From Nguyenibacter vanlangensis (GTDB lineage Bacteria > Pseudomonadota > Alphaproteobacteria > Acetobacterales > Acetobacteraceae): DNA of 64,000 nucleotides. Under the pieces are notes generated by a model. The model was not told the origin of the DNA and made no database searches. It saw only the letters and a list, made by a program, of their open reading frames with translations. The stretch lies in the NCBI RefSeq assembly GCF_038719015.1, contig NZ_CP152276.1:816001-880000 (forward strand), given 5' to 3'. A program made the position numbers and the translations under genes. Of this stretch, positions 36,506 to 46,382 are shown piece after piece. Each line of letters opens with the position of its first letter. The stretch's first letter is position 1.

Positions 36506-36541
36506 GCCGTGCGGATAGCACAGCCACGAATCCTGCCAAGC

Positions 36542-37573
36542 TTATTCCGGCGGAAAACCGCGTCCGATCCCCTTTTCCCCCCTTCCCGCCGCCCGGGCCA
36601 GGGGATGGGATTCGACCGCCTGGCGCAGGCGCTCGGCCAGCACGTGGGTATAGATCTGCGTGGTCGCGATGTCCGCATGGCCCAGCAGGACCTGCAACGC
36701 CCGCAGATCCGCCCCGCGCGCCAGCATATGGGTCGCGAAGGAATGGCGCAGCACGTGCGGCGACACGCGCGCCGGGTCCAGGCCGGCACGCAGCGCGGTC
36801 TCGCGCAGAATCCCGTCGAATCCCTGGCGGGTCAGGGGCGTCCCGGGCGTACGGCCCGGAAACAGATAGGGACTGCGCAGCTCCCGGTCATGCGCGATCA
36901 GCGCGTCCGCGGCCCGGCGCGCGCCGGCCGACAGCGGCACCAGGCGCTCGCGCCCGCCCTTGCCGCTGACCAGCAGCATGCGGGCATCGCCCGCCAGGCC
37001 GCGGACGCGCAGCGCCAGCAATTCCGAAATACGCAGGCCGGACGCATAGAGGATTTCCAGCGCCGCCCGCGCCACCAGCCGCCGCCGTGCCGCCCGCCGC
37101 GCGTCCCTGGACACTTTCTCAGGGGACACTCCCCCGGACGGCTCCGGGATTGCATCATCTCCGGCGCAGGCCGCCAGCAGCGCGTCGATCTCGGCTTCGC
37201 CGAGAAAGCGCGGCAGCGGGGCCGACAGGCGCGGCGCGTCCAGCAGCAGGGCGGGATTGTCCGGCCGGATGCCTTCACGCGCCAGGAACAGATAGAATTG
37301 CTTCAAGCAGGACAGCCGCCTGGCCTGGGTGCGGGCCGACAGGCCGGCCGCCACCAGGGTCGCCATATATTCCCGCAGCAGCCCGGAATCGGCATCCGCC
37401 GGCGTCCGGCCCGCCCGCGCCGCGTGCTCCGACAGGTCCCGCAGGTCGCGGGCATAGGCCTGCAGCGTATTGACCGCCGCCCCGCGTTCGGCGGCCAGCA
37501 TTTCCAGGAACGCCTCGACCCGCGCGTCCTGCGGCCCGTCCGCGGCCGGATCCTCCGCCGCTGCGCGCGGCAT
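36542..37573 (-). CDS. xerD: Site-specific tyrosine recombinase XerD
   Basis: XerD with XerC resolves chromosome dimers at dif. The 343-residue product has a core-binding N-terminal domain. The catalytic residues are Arg in ASGLRISELLAL, Lys in VSGKGGRERLVPL, His-x2-Arg in SPHVLRHSFATHML, His in LLGHADIATTQ, and the Tyr nucleophile in IYTHV. An insert of about 25 residues rich in Pro/Ser lies before the catalytic domain. I choose the ATG at 37573 because GGAGG sits 6 bases upstream; a GTG at 37588 overlapping the preceding small gene is the alternative. Confidence 0.95.
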   Translation of the reverse strand: MPRAAAEDPAADGPQDARVEAFLEMLAAERGAAVNTLQAYARDLRDLSEHAARAGRTPADADSGLLREYMATLVAAGLSARTQARRLSCLKQFYLFLAREGIRPDNPALLLDAPRLSAPLPRFLGEAEIDALLAACAGDDAIPEPSGGVSPEKVSRDARRAARRRLVARAALEILYASGLRISELLALRVRGLAGDARMLLVSGKGGRERLVPLSAGARRAADALIAHDRELRSPYLFPGRTPGTPLTRQGFDGILRETALRAGLDPARVSPHVLRHSFATHMLARGADLRALQVLLGHADIATTQIYTHVLAERLRQAVESHPLARAAGRGEKGIGRGFPPE

Positions 37574-37584
37574 GGCCGCCTCCG

Positions 37585-37728
37585 TCACGGCCGGGCGAAA
37601 TGATCCGCCGACAGGTCCTTGTGCACCGGCTGCGTGGGCGCGGCCGGCGGAAAGGCCCCCAGCGACAGGAATCCGCCCCCGGCGGCCAGGAGCACAAGAA
37701 CCGCAAAAGCCAACAGAATGCGCTGCAT
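37585..37728 (-). CDS. 47-residue single-helix membrane peptide upstream of xerD
   Basis: A complete small frame runs from ATG 37728 to TGA 37585, 11 bases before the xerD start. The peptide opens MQRILLAFAVLVLLAAGGG, a convincing membrane helix or signal anchor, then a short Pro/Ala and charged tail ending SADHFARP. Its stop overlaps a possible GTG start of xerD, suggesting one transcript. I do not recognise a family. It fills the otherwise empty space between divergent xerD and aroKB, and its hydrophobic pattern is not that of a random frame. Confidence 0.6.
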   Translation of the reverse strand: MQRILLAFAVLVLLAAGGGFLSLGAFPPAAPTQPVHKDLSADHFARP

Positions 37729-37826
37729 AGCCGAACCTCGACGCCGGAACGTGGCCATCCGGACGGTCGGCCCGCGCGACTCGTCCGGATGGCTTGGTGC
37801 CTTTGCTCTATGTTAGGTTGCGAATC

Positions 37827-39623
37827 ATGTCACGCCCGATTGATTCCGCCGCATCCGATCCCGCCACCGACCCGCCCGCCGCCGACGAGCGGGAAACCCC
37901 GTTCCTGTCTCTCGACCTGCTCTCCGGGGCACAGGCGGCGTCCGCGGCGCCGGACCCCGGCGCGCGCAGCATCGTGCTGGTCGGCCTGATGGGCGCCGGC
38001 AAGACGACGATCGGCCGGCGCCTGGCCGCCCGGCTGGGCATGCCGTTCGTCGATGCCGATGTCGAGATCGAGCGCGCGGCGGGCTGTTCCATCGCCGACC
38101 TGTTCCGCCGGTATGGCGAGGCCGAGTTCCGCAAGGGCGAGCATCGCGTCATCCGGCGGATCCTCGATGGCGGGCCGCTGATCCTGGCGACCGGGGGCGG
38201 CGCGTTCATGGATCCGGCGACGCGCGCCGTCATCCGGGATCGCGGGGTTTCGGTCTGGCTGCGCTGCCCGCTGCCGGTCCTGGTGCGGCGCGTCCAGGGC
38301 CGCACCCATCGCCCGTTGCTGAACGGGGGCAACCCGCGCGATATCCTGGCGGCCCTGATCGACATCCGGCATCCAATCTATGCCGAGGCCGACATCACCG
38401 TGGATTGTGGAGAAGAAAGCGTGGAGCAGAGCGCCGCCGCCGTCATTACCGCCCTGACGCCGGGCAAGCCGCCGCACATCGTGCCCGTGCGGCTGGATCG
38501 CTGGCAGTACGACGTGACGATCGGCACGGACCTGCTGCGCCATGCCGGCAGGCTGCTGGCCCCGGTCCTGCCGCAGAGGCGGGTGGTGATCGTGACCGAC
38601 GAAACCGTCGCCGCCCTGCACCTGCCGCGCCTGCTGGAAGGTCTTACGGGGGGTCTTACGGGAGATTTGGCCGGCGACCCGGCCGAGAGCCCCATCCGCA
38701 CCGACGTAATCGTGATCGGCGCCGGCGAAGCGTCCAAAACCCTGGCCGAATATGAACGCGTGACCAACCGGCTGCTGGAGCTGGGGGTCGAACGCGGCAC
38801 CACGGTGATCGCGCTGGGCGGCGGCGTGGTCGGCGACCTGGCCGGCTTCGCCGCCGCGACCACGCTGCGCGGCCTGCCCTTCGTGCAGATCCCGACCACC
38901 CTGCTGTCGCAGGTCGATTCCTCGGTCGGCGGCAAGACCGGCATCAACACGCCGTTCGGCAAGAACCTGCTGGGGGCGTTCCATCAGCCGATCGCCGTGC
39001 TGGCCGATACCGCGACCCTGTCCAGCCTGCCGGTCCGCGAACTGCGCGCCGGCTATGCCGAAATCGTCAAGGCCGGGCTTATCGGCGACGCCGCCCTGTT
39101 CGAATGGTGCGAGGCCAACGGCCAGGCCGTCCTGGCCGGCGACGCCGGCGCCCAGGCCGAGGCGATCCGCCTGGCCTGCCTGTTCAAGGCCCGCGTCGTC
39201 GGCGACGACGAGCGCGAGGAAAAGAAATCCAACGGGCGCGCCCTGCTCAATCTGGGCCACACGTTCGGCCATGCGCTGGAGGCCGAACTGGGCTATGACG
39301 GCCGCCTGCTGCATGGCGAGGCCGTGTCGATCGGCCTGGGGCTGGCCTTCATGACGTCGGTGCGCATGGGATTCTGCCACCAGACGGACCTGGACCGCCT
39401 GATGGCGCATCTGCAACGGCTGGGCATGCCCACGCGCATCGCCGACCTGAATGCCTCATTCTCGGCGGACCGGCTGATCGCCCACATGCAGCACGACAAG
39501 AAAATGCGCGACGGACGCCTGTCCTTTGTCCTGGCGCGCGGAATCGGGCAGGCCTTTACCTGCCGCGACGTGTCGCGCGACACTATTCACGACATTCTGC
39601 TTATGGAAGGCTGCGGGGACTGA
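37827..39623 (+). CDS. aroKB: Bifunctional shikimate kinase / 3-dehydroquinate synthase
   Basis: This single 598-residue chain carries two shikimate pathway enzymes that are usually separate. Residues about 45-205 are shikimate kinase: [35 protein letters not shown], and THRPLL. Residues about 225-598 are 3-dehydroquinate synthase: [38 protein letters not shown], and [13 protein letters not shown] with metal-binding His. About 40 N-terminal residues are unconserved. A 12-bp duplication (38640) adds the motif GLTG twice in the aroB part. The fusion occurs in Acetobacteraceae. Start at 37827 (MSRPIDSA); a longer frame opens at 37794. Confidence 0.95.
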   Translation: MSRPIDSAASDPATDPPAADERETPFLSLDLLSGAQAASAAPDPGARSIVLVGLMGAGKTTIGRRLAARLGMPFVDADVEIERAAGCSIADLFRRYGEAEFRKGEHRVIRRILDGGPLILATGGGAFMDPATRAVIRDRGVSVWLRCPLPVLVRRVQGRTHRPLLNGGNPRDILAALIDIRHPIYAEADITVDCGEESVEQSAAAVITALTPGKPPHIVPVRLDRWQYDVTIGTDLLRHAGRLLAPVLPQRRVVIVTDETVAALHLPRLLEGLTGGLTGDLAGDPAESPIRTDVIVIGAGEASKTLAEYERVTNRLLELGVERGTTVIALGGGVVGDLAGFAAATTLRGLPFVQIPTTLLSQVDSSVGGKTGINTPFGKNLLGAFHQPIAVLADTATLSSLPVRELRAGYAEIVKAGLIGDAALFEWCEANGQAVLAGDAGAQAEAIRLACLFKARVVGDDEREEKKSNGRALLNLGHTFGHALEAELGYDGRLLHGEAVSIGLGLAFMTSVRMGFCHQTDLDRLMAHLQRLGMPTRIADLNASFSADRLIAHMQHDKKMRDGRLSFVLARGIGQAFTCRDVSRDTIHDILLMEGCGD

Positions 39624-39942
39624 TACGTCCCGCCCTGTGGCGCCGGAGCAACGTCCGCCGCCACACTTTCCCGATCCAAACAGGATCTTTGCAAATTCCA
39701 GACCCCGCTTCCAAACCCTGGGCGCCGCCCGGCGCAGCCGGGCACCTTTCGGAACCCGTAATCTGTCCGAAATAAACTGTTGCCGTTTCAACACGCTGCG
39801 CGACAGTAATGCCTGCTCTGCCGATCAGATGGGTTCCTAAGCCGGAACCGAAGCATCTATAGGGGGTTGAGCATCACGCTGAGGCTGACCGCCCATGGTG
39901 CGGCGGTTACTCGAACGGATGATTATATTGAGGACGAAAATA
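39624..39942. promoter_or_regulatory. 319-base leader region upstream of the OmpA-type gene
   Basis: No gene is seen. The sequence is less GC-rich than its surroundings and ends with GAGGACG before the porin start. Highly expressed OmpA genes often have long structured leaders, so this region probably holds the promoter and leader. I cannot assign exact -35 and -10 boxes. Confidence 0.4.
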
Positions 39943-41067
39943 ATGCGTCTCCGCACGGCATTACTGGCCACCACGCTGATGGCGGCTGCACCGGTTGCTG
40001 CGAATGCGACCATCATCACCGGTCCCTATGTCGACCTGGGCGGCGGCTACAACCTGGTTCAGAACCAGCATGGTCATTTCGCCAACGACCCGATTCCCGG
40101 CCAGATCAGCTCATCCCAGTACCGCCACAAGGACGGCTTCACCGGCTTCGGTGCGTTCGGCTGGGGCTTCGGTAACGGCCTGCGCGTCGAACTCGAGGGC
40201 GTCTACAACTATTCCGAGATCAGCCACCGCGCCTACACCGCCGTGCCGGGCTCGACCTCGGGCAACGACCAGTCCTATGGCGGCCTGGTGAACGTCCTGT
40301 ATGATATCGACCTGAAGCAGTTCGGCATCGATGTGCCCATCACCCCGTTCGTCGGCGTCGGCGTGGGCTATCTGTGGCAGCATTACAGCCCGACGACCAC
40401 CGCCTACATGAACGGCGACGTCAGCCGCCTGGGCGGCACGAACGGCGGCTTCGCCTACCAGGGCATCGTGGGCGCGGCCTATGACATCCCGGGCGTTCCG
40501 GGCCTGCAGGTGACGGCGCAGTATCGCATGCTCGGCCAGACCTTCAGCTCGGGTTCGTACACGCTGACGACCTGGGACCAGATGGGCAAGCACTCGGGCA
40601 ACGCGAACTTCGACGACCGCTTCAACCACCAGTTCATCCTGGGCCTGCGCTATGCGTTCGAGACGGCTCCGCCGCCGCCGCCGCCGGCTCCGGTCGTCGT
40701 GCCGCCCGCTCCGACCCCGGCGCGCACCTACCTGGTGTTCTTCGACTGGGATCGCTCGGACCTGACCGCCCGCGCGCGTGAGATCGTGGCCGAGGCCGCC
40801 CAGGCTTCGACCCACGTCCAGACGACCCGCATCGAGGTCAACGGCTACACCGACAACTCGGCCGCCCATCCGGGCCCGCGTGGTCAGAAATACAACATGG
40901 GCCTGTCCGTCCGTCGCGCGCAGAGCGTGAAGGCTGAACTGATCCGTGACGGCGTGCCGGCCAACGCGATCGACATCCATGGCTATGGCGAGTCGCATCC
41001 GCTGGTTCCGACGGGCCCGAACACCCGCGAGCCGCAGAACCGTCGCGTCGAGATCATCCTGCACTGA
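39943..41067 (+). CDS. OmpA-family outer membrane protein
   Basis: The 374-residue precursor has a 22-residue signal peptide (ending VAANA) and then an eight-strand beta-barrel starting GPYVDLGGGYNL with alternating aromatic strands. A Pro-rich hinge (APPPPPPAPVVVPPAP) leads to a C-terminal OmpA peptidoglycan-binding domain with VFFDWDRSDLTARA, VNGYTDNS, and LSVRRAQSVKAEL. It likely anchors the outer membrane to the wall. It is monocistronic, with a long leader and a strong terminator. The ATG at 39943 is supported by GAGGACG and the signal peptide. Confidence 0.95.
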   Translation: MRLRTALLATTLMAAAPVAANATIITGPYVDLGGGYNLVQNQHGHFANDPIPGQISSSQYRHKDGFTGFGAFGWGFGNGLRVELEGVYNYSEISHRAYTAVPGSTSGNDQSYGGLVNVLYDIDLKQFGIDVPITPFVGVGVGYLWQHYSPTTTAYMNGDVSRLGGTNGGFAYQGIVGAAYDIPGVPGLQVTAQYRMLGQTFSSGSYTLTTWDQMGKHSGNANFDDRFNHQFILGLRYAFETAPPPPPPAPVVVPPAPTPARTYLVFFDWDRSDLTARAREIVAEAAQASTHVQTTRIEVNGYTDNSAAHPGPRGQKYNMGLSVRRAQSVKAELIRDGVPANAIDIHGYGESHPLVPTGPNTREPQNRRVEIILH

Positions 41068-41088
41068 TCTTGCCGCCTGCGGCGCCAG

Positions 41089-41123
41089 AAAAAGGGGGAT
41101 GCCTTCGGGCATCCCCTTTTTTT
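41089..41123 (+). terminator. Intrinsic terminator of the OmpA-type gene
   Basis: GGGGATGCC-TTCG-GGCATCCCC is a perfect stem with an extra-stable UUCG tetraloop, followed by seven T and preceded by A residues. It lies 22 bases after the porin stop. Confidence 0.95.
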
Positions 41124-41180
41124 GTCCACAAATCCCCGGATGATACAGCCCGTCCCACCCCGCCGCCCCTTCATCCCGCA

Positions 41181-41690
41181 ATGACCGAGGCCATGCCCGC
41201 CACCATCGAGCCCCCCTCCGAAACCGGCGCCCCGCCGCCCGGCCCGACCGGGATCGCCGCCTGGCGCGCCAGGCTGGTTCCGTTCGTGAAGTTCGGAATG
41301 GTCGGGACGCTGGGCCTGGGCTGGGATACCGCCAGCGTCTACGGGCTGCGCCCGCTGATCGGCCTGACCGGGGCGACGATCGCGGCCTATTTCATCGCCG
41401 CGACGTTCAACTGGCTGCTGAACCGCCACTGGACATTCCGCCACGTCGCGCACGCCGATCCCGTCCTGGTGCAGTGGGCGCGGTTCCTGCTGGCCAATGC
41501 GCTGGGCTTCGTCCTGAATCGCGGCATGGTCTTCACCTTGTTCATGACCATGCCCATATGCCGGACCATTCCGGCCCTCGCCCTGGCGGCCGGGTCGCTG
41601 GCCGGGCTGTTCGCCAACTTCAATCTCAGCCGGCGCGTGGTGTTCCGGCACCGGCCGGACGCCCCGGCCGGACAGGGCCAGCCGGGCTGA
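41181..41690 (+). CDS. GtrA-family membrane protein
   Basis: The 169-residue product has four predicted membrane helices and the GtrA pattern: FVKFGMVGTLGLGWDTASVY, AYFIAATFNWLLNRHWTF, and FANFNLSRRVVFRH. GtrA proteins are thought to flip or handle undecaprenyl-linked sugars for cell-surface glycosylation. No glycosyltransferase gene is adjacent, so the pathway is unknown. It has its own short upstream region after the porin terminator. Confidence 0.85.
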   Translation: MTEAMPATIEPPSETGAPPPGPTGIAAWRARLVPFVKFGMVGTLGLGWDTASVYGLRPLIGLTGATIAAYFIAATFNWLLNRHWTFRHVAHADPVLVQWARFLLANALGFVLNRGMVFTLFMTMPICRTIPALALAAGSLAGLFANFNLSRRVVFRHRPDAPAGQGQPG

Positions 41691-41836
41691 ACGTCAGGGG
41701 AGGCGCATCCCCGCCCGGCCGGGCGATTCGCATCGCCGATGCGGCTGCGCTCTTCCTGCCGGGCACGGCGTGCGCTAGGTGAAGGAACGTCAGAACATTC
41801 CGGCCTTCGTCATTTCAGGATCGTCAGTCTTCCGCC

Positions 41837-44488
41837 ATGCCCACAACCAACGATATCCGCGCGGCCTTTCTCGATTACTTTGCGGCGAACGGCCACCAGA
41901 TCGTGCCGTCCTCCTCGCTGGTGCCGCGCAACGACCCGACCCTGCTGTTCACCAATGCCGGAATGGTGCAGTTCAAGAACGTCTTCACCGGCCAGGAGAC
42001 GCGTCCCTATTCCCGCGCCACCACGGCGCAGAAGGTCGTGCGCGCCGGCGGCAAGCATAACGACCTGGACAATGTCGGCTATACCGCGCGCCATCACACA
42101 TTCTTCGAAATGATGGGCAATTTCTCGTTCGGCGACTATTTCAAGGCCGAGGCGATCGAATTCGCCTGGACGCTGATCACCCGCGATTTCGGTCTGAAGC
42201 CCGAGCGGCTGCTGGCCACCGTCTATGCCGAGGACGAGGAAGCCGCCGGCCTGTGGCGCAAGATCACCGGCCTGTCCGACGACCGGATCATCCGCATCGC
42301 CACGGCCGACAATTTCTGGCGGATGGGCGATACCGGCCCGTGCGGCCCGTGCTCTGAAATCTTCTACGACCACGGGCCCGACGTTCCGGGCGGCCCGCCG
42401 GGCTCGCCGGACGAGGATGGCGACCGGTTCGTCGAGATCTGGAACCTGGTCTTCATGCAGTTCTTCGAGGACCCGCCGGGCGTGCGCGCGCCGCTGCCGC
42501 GTCCGTCGATCGACACCGGCATGGGGCTGGAGCGGTTCGCCGCCATCCTGCAGGGCAAGCGCGACAATTACGACACGGACACGATGCGCGCGCTGATCCT
42601 GGCCTCGGCCGACGCGACGGGCCAGGATCCGGACGGGCCGTTCCGCGCCAGCCACCGCGTGGTGGCCGACCATCTGCGCTCGACCTCGTTCCTGATCGCG
42701 GACGGGGTGCTGCCGTCCAAGGACGGCCGCGGCTATGTCCTGCGCCGCATCATGCGCCGCGCCATGCGGCACCTGCACATGATGGGCACCAAGGAAACGG
42801 TGTTCCACAAGCTGGTGCCGACCCTGGTCCGCCAGATGGGCGCCGCCTATCCCGAACTGGTCCAAGCGGAAGGGCTGATCCGCGAGACGATGCGCGGCGA
42901 GGAAGAGCGGTTCAAGGCCATGCTGGAACGCGGCCTGGCCCTGCTGGAGGACGAAACCGGGCGGCTGGGCGACGGCCAGCCCCTGCCGGGCGACGTCGCC
43001 TTCAAGCTGTACGACACGTTCGGCTTTCCGTTGGACCTGACGCAGGACGCGCTGCGCGGCACCAGCCACGCCGTGGACGTCGAAGGCTTCGACCGCGCGA
43101 TGCAGATGCAGCGCGCACGCGCGCGCGCCGCCTGGGCGGGGTCGGGCGACACCGCGACCGAAACCGTGTGGTTCGAAGCGCGCGACACGTTCGGCGCGAC
43201 CGAATTCCTGGGCTACACCACCGAGCAGACCGAGGCCGAGATCCAGGCGATCGTCCATGACGGCAGGCCGGTGACCGAAGCCGGCGCCGGCGCGCAGGTC
43301 GAACTCCTGCTGAACCAGACCCCCTTCTACGGTGAAAGCGGCGGCCAGGTCGGCGATACCGGCCTGATCACCGCGCCGGGGCTCCGAATCGCCGTCACCG
43401 ACACGCAGAAGCGCCTGGGCGACCTGCTGGTGCATTCCGGCACGATCATCGAAGGCACGGCGCAGGTCGGCCAGGCCGTGGTGGCCGGCGTCGATCACGA
43501 ACGCCGCGGCGCCATCCGCGCCCATCACTCGGCCACGCACCTGCTGCACGAGGCCCTGCGGCGGCAGCTCGGCCCCCATGTCACGCAGAAGGGCAGCCTG
43601 AACGCCCCCGACCGCCTGCGCTTCGACATCAGCCAGCCCCGGCCGCTGACGCCCGAGGAGATCGCGGCGGTCGAGGCCGAGGTGAACGCGCGCATCCGCG
43701 AGAACAGCCCGGTGACCACGCGCCCGATGTCGCAGGACGAGGCGATCAACCTGGGCGCCATGGCGCTGTTCGGCGAAAAATACGGCGACGAGGTGCGGGT
43801 CGTCTTCATGGGCGCGCCCGAACCCGGCCGCGCCGCCTGGTCGATCGAACTGTGCGGCGGCACGCATGTGAACCGCACGGGCGATATCGGGCTGTTCCGC
43901 ATCACCTCGGAAAGCGGGGTCTCGGCCGGCGTGCGCCGCATCGAGGCCGTGACCGGCAGGACGGCCGAACAGGCCGCGGTCGCCGCCGACCAGCGCCTGC
44001 AGCAGATCGCCGCGATGCTGCGTGTATCGGCCGCCGAGGCTCCCGAGCGCCTGGCCGCCATCCTCGAGGAACGCCGCGTGATGGAGCGGCAGATTTCCGA
44101 CCTGCAGCGCAAGCTGGCCGGCGGCGGCGAGGGCGGGGTCGCGGCCGAGCAGGTCAATGGCGTGGGGCTCATCGCCCGCAATGTCGGCGACCTGCCGGCG
44201 CGCGAACTCAAGCCGCTGGCGGACTCGCTGCGCCAGCAGATCGGCTCGGGCGTCGTCGTGCTGGTCTCGACCGCCGAGGACAAGGCCAGCGTGGTCGCCG
44301 CCGTGACCAGCGACCTGACCGACCGGCTGGACGCGGTGCAGATGGTGCGCGCGGCCAGCGCCGCGATGGGCGGCAAGGGCGGCGGCGGCCGGCGGGACAT
44401 GGCCCAGGCCGGCGGCCCCGATGCCGCCAGGGCGGACGCGGCGCTGGAGGCGGTGCGCGGCCTGCTGGCGGCCCCCACGGCCGCCTGA
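41837..44488 (+). CDS. alaS: Alanyl-tRNA synthetase
   Basis: AlaS charges tRNA-Ala and edits mischarged Ser and Gly. The 883-residue class II enzyme has [18 protein letters not shown] in the catalytic domain and the tRNA-recognition region. The editing domain has [13 protein letters not shown] and [15 protein letters not shown], which form the zinc site, and a C-Ala domain ending in [12 protein letters not shown]. Length is typical. The 146-base spacer upstream has a small CGCATCGCCGATGCG hairpin but no clear leader element. Confidence 0.98.
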   Translation: MPTTNDIRAAFLDYFAANGHQIVPSSSLVPRNDPTLLFTNAGMVQFKNVFTGQETRPYSRATTAQKVVRAGGKHNDLDNVGYTARHHTFFEMMGNFSFGDYFKAEAIEFAWTLITRDFGLKPERLLATVYAEDEEAAGLWRKITGLSDDRIIRIATADNFWRMGDTGPCGPCSEIFYDHGPDVPGGPPGSPDEDGDRFVEIWNLVFMQFFEDPPGVRAPLPRPSIDTGMGLERFAAILQGKRDNYDTDTMRALILASADATGQDPDGPFRASHRVVADHLRSTSFLIADGVLPSKDGRGYVLRRIMRRAMRHLHMMGTKETVFHKLVPTLVRQMGAAYPELVQAEGLIRETMRGEEERFKAMLERGLALLEDETGRLGDGQPLPGDVAFKLYDTFGFPLDLTQDALRGTSHAVDVEGFDRAMQMQRARARAAWAGSGDTATETVWFEARDTFGATEFLGYTTEQTEAEIQAIVHDGRPVTEAGAGAQVELLLNQTPFYGESGGQVGDTGLITAPGLRIAVTDTQKRLGDLLVHSGTIIEGTAQVGQAVVAGVDHERRGAIRAHHSATHLLHEALRRQLGPHVTQKGSLNAPDRLRFDISQPRPLTPEEIAAVEAEVNARIRENSPVTTRPMSQDEAINLGAMALFGEKYGDEVRVVFMGAPEPGRAAWSIELCGGTHVNRTGDIGLFRITSESGVSAGVRRIEAVTGRTAEQAAVAADQRLQQIAAMLRVSAAEAPERLAAILEERRVMERQISDLQRKLAGGGEGGVAAEQVNGVGLIARNVGDLPARELKPLADSLRQQIGSGVVVLVSTAEDKASVVAAVTSDLTDRLDAVQMVRAASAAMGGKGGGGRRDMAQAGGPDAARADAALEAVRGLLAAPTAA

Positions 44489-44664
44489 CCGCCCCTCCCA
44501 CCGTTCGCCGCGCCATCATGTCCGACCGCTGACATAGTGTTGCCGGCGGCGGATTCCGCCGGACGCGCCCTTTGTGCCGGGCCGGCCCATGCTATGCTGG
44601 CACGTGGAAACATCGGGGCCGCGGGCCGTTACCTCCTGGCGCCGTGGTCCCGCGCGCCAGGCCG

Positions 44665-44703
44665 CCCAGGTGTCGCCTGGCCCCAGGTGTGTCGCCCAGG
44701 TGT
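44665..44703. repeat. Irregular CCCAGGTGT repeats ahead of carbonic anhydrase
   Basis: CCCAGGTGT-type units start at 44665, 44682 and 44695 in the spacer before the carbonic anhydrase gene. The spacing is 17 then 13 bases, so the array is decayed compared with the others. Confidence 0.5.
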
Positions 44704-44727
44704 GTCACACGGACATAGGGATTTTCG

Positions 44728-45429
44728 ATGACCGATACGGATGCAAGGACCACCCTGATCTCGCTGCTGCATGGCGTCGAGAAATTCAACCGGGAGGTCT
44801 TCCCCCAGAATCGCGAACTGTTCGCCGAACTGGCCGGCCAGCAATCGCCCAGCACGCTGTTCATCGCCTGCGCCGACAGCCGGGTGAACCCCAGCATGAT
44901 CACCCAGACGCAGCCCGGCGACCTGTTCGTGCTGCGCAATATCGGCAACATCGTCCCGGCCTATGGCGAGATGCTGGGCGGCGTGTCCTCGGCGATCGAA
45001 TATGCGGTGCTGGCGCTGGGCGTGTCGCACATCATCGTGTGCGGCCATTCCGATTGCGGCGCGATGAAGGCGCTGCTGGACCCCGACCCGACCAAGCTGG
45101 CCAAGATGCCGACCGTCGCGTCGTGGCTGCGCAATGCCGAGGCCGCGCGCGCGGTGGCCGGCGCGCTGCAGGCCACCGATGCCGGTCCCCAGTCGGTGCG
45201 CAGCCTGGCCGAGCAGAACGTGCTGCTGCAGATCGCGCACCTGCGCACCCATCCCGCCGTCGCCGCCGCGCTGGCGCGGAACGAACTGATCCTGCAGGGC
45301 TGGTTCTACGACATCGCCAGCGGCGAGGTCGTGGTGCTGGACGAGGCCACGCGCAGTTCGATCCATGTCGACGAGGCCATCGCCCGCCTGCTCGGGGCTG
45401 GCCAAGCCGCCGCCCCTGCGACCGCCTGA
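44728..45429 (+). CDS. Beta-class carbonic anhydrase
   Basis: This zinc enzyme interconverts carbon dioxide and bicarbonate, supplying bicarbonate to carboxylases such as acetyl-CoA carboxylase. The 233-residue product has Cys48, Asp50 and Arg52 in ACADSRVNP. The second zinc pair lies in VCGHSDCGAMKALL, and the segment NIGNIVPAYG is conserved. Family and length (about 220) fit. Its end overlaps the next gene by 65 bases. Confidence 0.95.
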   Translation: MTDTDARTTLISLLHGVEKFNREVFPQNRELFAELAGQQSPSTLFIACADSRVNPSMITQTQPGDLFVLRNIGNIVPAYGEMLGGVSSAIEYAVLALGVSHIIVCGHSDCGAMKALLDPDPTKLAKMPTVASWLRNAEAARAVAGALQATDAGPQSVRSLAEQNVLLQIAHLRTHPAVAAALARNELILQGWFYDIASGEVVVLDEATRSSIHVDEAIARLLGAGQAAAPATA

Positions 45430-46345
45430 CGCCGCCCGCCGGCACGCGCCGGCCGGGGTCGCCGCCTTCGCCTGCGTGGTCCTGGCCGCGGCCCTGACGG
45501 CAGCGTCCTTGGCCGCGTCCTTGGCAGCGCCCCCGGCGGCGGCCGGCACGATCAAGATCTCGACCTGGAACCTGGAATGGCTGACGGCGCGCCCGGCGGG
45601 CGACGCCGCCCTGCCGCCCGATCTCGTGCCGCGCGGCACGGCCGATCTGCGCCTGCTGGCATCCTATGCCGCCCGGCTGGACGCCGACGTGATCGGATTG
45701 CAGGAGGTCGACGGCCCGGCCATGGCGGCCCGGCTGTTTCCCGCCGACCGCTACCGGATCGTCATGACCGGCGACGCCGTCGTGCAGCGCACCGGCCTGG
45801 CCGTCCGGCTGGGGCTGGCGGTCACGCGCCACCCCGACCTGGCGGCGCTGGACGTCGCCCCGCCCGGCGCGCCGCACAGGCTGCGGTCGGGGCTGGACGT
45901 CACGATCGGCGACGGCACGGCGGAACTGCGCATCCTGGTGGTGCATCTCAAGGCCGGCTGCCGCGACGCGCCCCCCGCCGACCCGCGCCCCGCATGCCGC
46001 ACCCTGCGCCGGCAGATGGCGGTGCTGGACGACTGGATCGCCCAGCGGCAGGACGAGGGCGTGCCCTTCGTGCTGATGGGCGATTTCAACCGCGACCTGA
46101 CGCCGCGCGATCCCTATTTCCGCGCCTGGCAGGGGGACGGCCCGCTGACCCTGGCCACCGCCTTGCATGCCAGCCCCTGCTGGGGCGGGGCCTATTTCAT
46201 CGACCATGTGCTGCTGGGCAATCGCGGCCGCGACTGGCTGGTCGCCGACAGCCTGCGGGTGCTGACCTACGACCAGCAGGACCCGGCCTGGGCGGCCCGG
46301 CTGTCCGATCATTGCCCGGTATCCGTCCGCCTGCGGATGCCGTAG
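45365..46345 (+). CDS. Secreted endonuclease/exonuclease/phosphatase-fold hydrolase
   Basis: The product (326 residues from the first ATG) has a hydrophobic, Ala-rich export signal at about residues 30-60 and then an EEP-fold domain. Motifs are ISTWNLEWL with catalytic Asn, IGLQEVDGP with metal Glu, MGDFNRD, and SDHCPVSVRL with catalytic Asp-His. It is probably a periplasmic nuclease or phosphodiesterase. The ATG lies 65 bases inside the carbonic anhydrase gene and leaves an odd 30-residue Pro/Arg-rich lead before the signal. The true start may be a non-ATG codon near 45430-45460. Confidence 0.82.
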   Translation: MSTRPSPACSGLAKPPPLRPPDAARRHAPAGVAAFACVVLAAALTAASLAASLAAPPAAAGTIKISTWNLEWLTARPAGDAALPPDLVPRGTADLRLLASYAARLDADVIGLQEVDGPAMAARLFPADRYRIVMTGDAVVQRTGLAVRLGLAVTRHPDLAALDVAPPGAPHRLRSGLDVTIGDGTAELRILVVHLKAGCRDAPPADPRPACRTLRRQMAVLDDWIAQRQDEGVPFVLMGDFNRDLTPRDPYFRAWQGDGPLTLATALHASPCWGGAYFIDHVLLGNRGRDWLVADSLRVLTYDQQDPAWAARLSDHCPVSVRLRMP

Positions 46346-46382
46346 CATTCACGGGCTAATTGGCTGCGAAAGGGCAGGTGCG

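Noticed and set aside
36542..37573. XerD-type recombinase as an integrase of a mobile island
   Set aside because: It has the length and motifs of chromosomal XerD and the usual neighbour accA, with no attachment site, tRNA or cargo genes.
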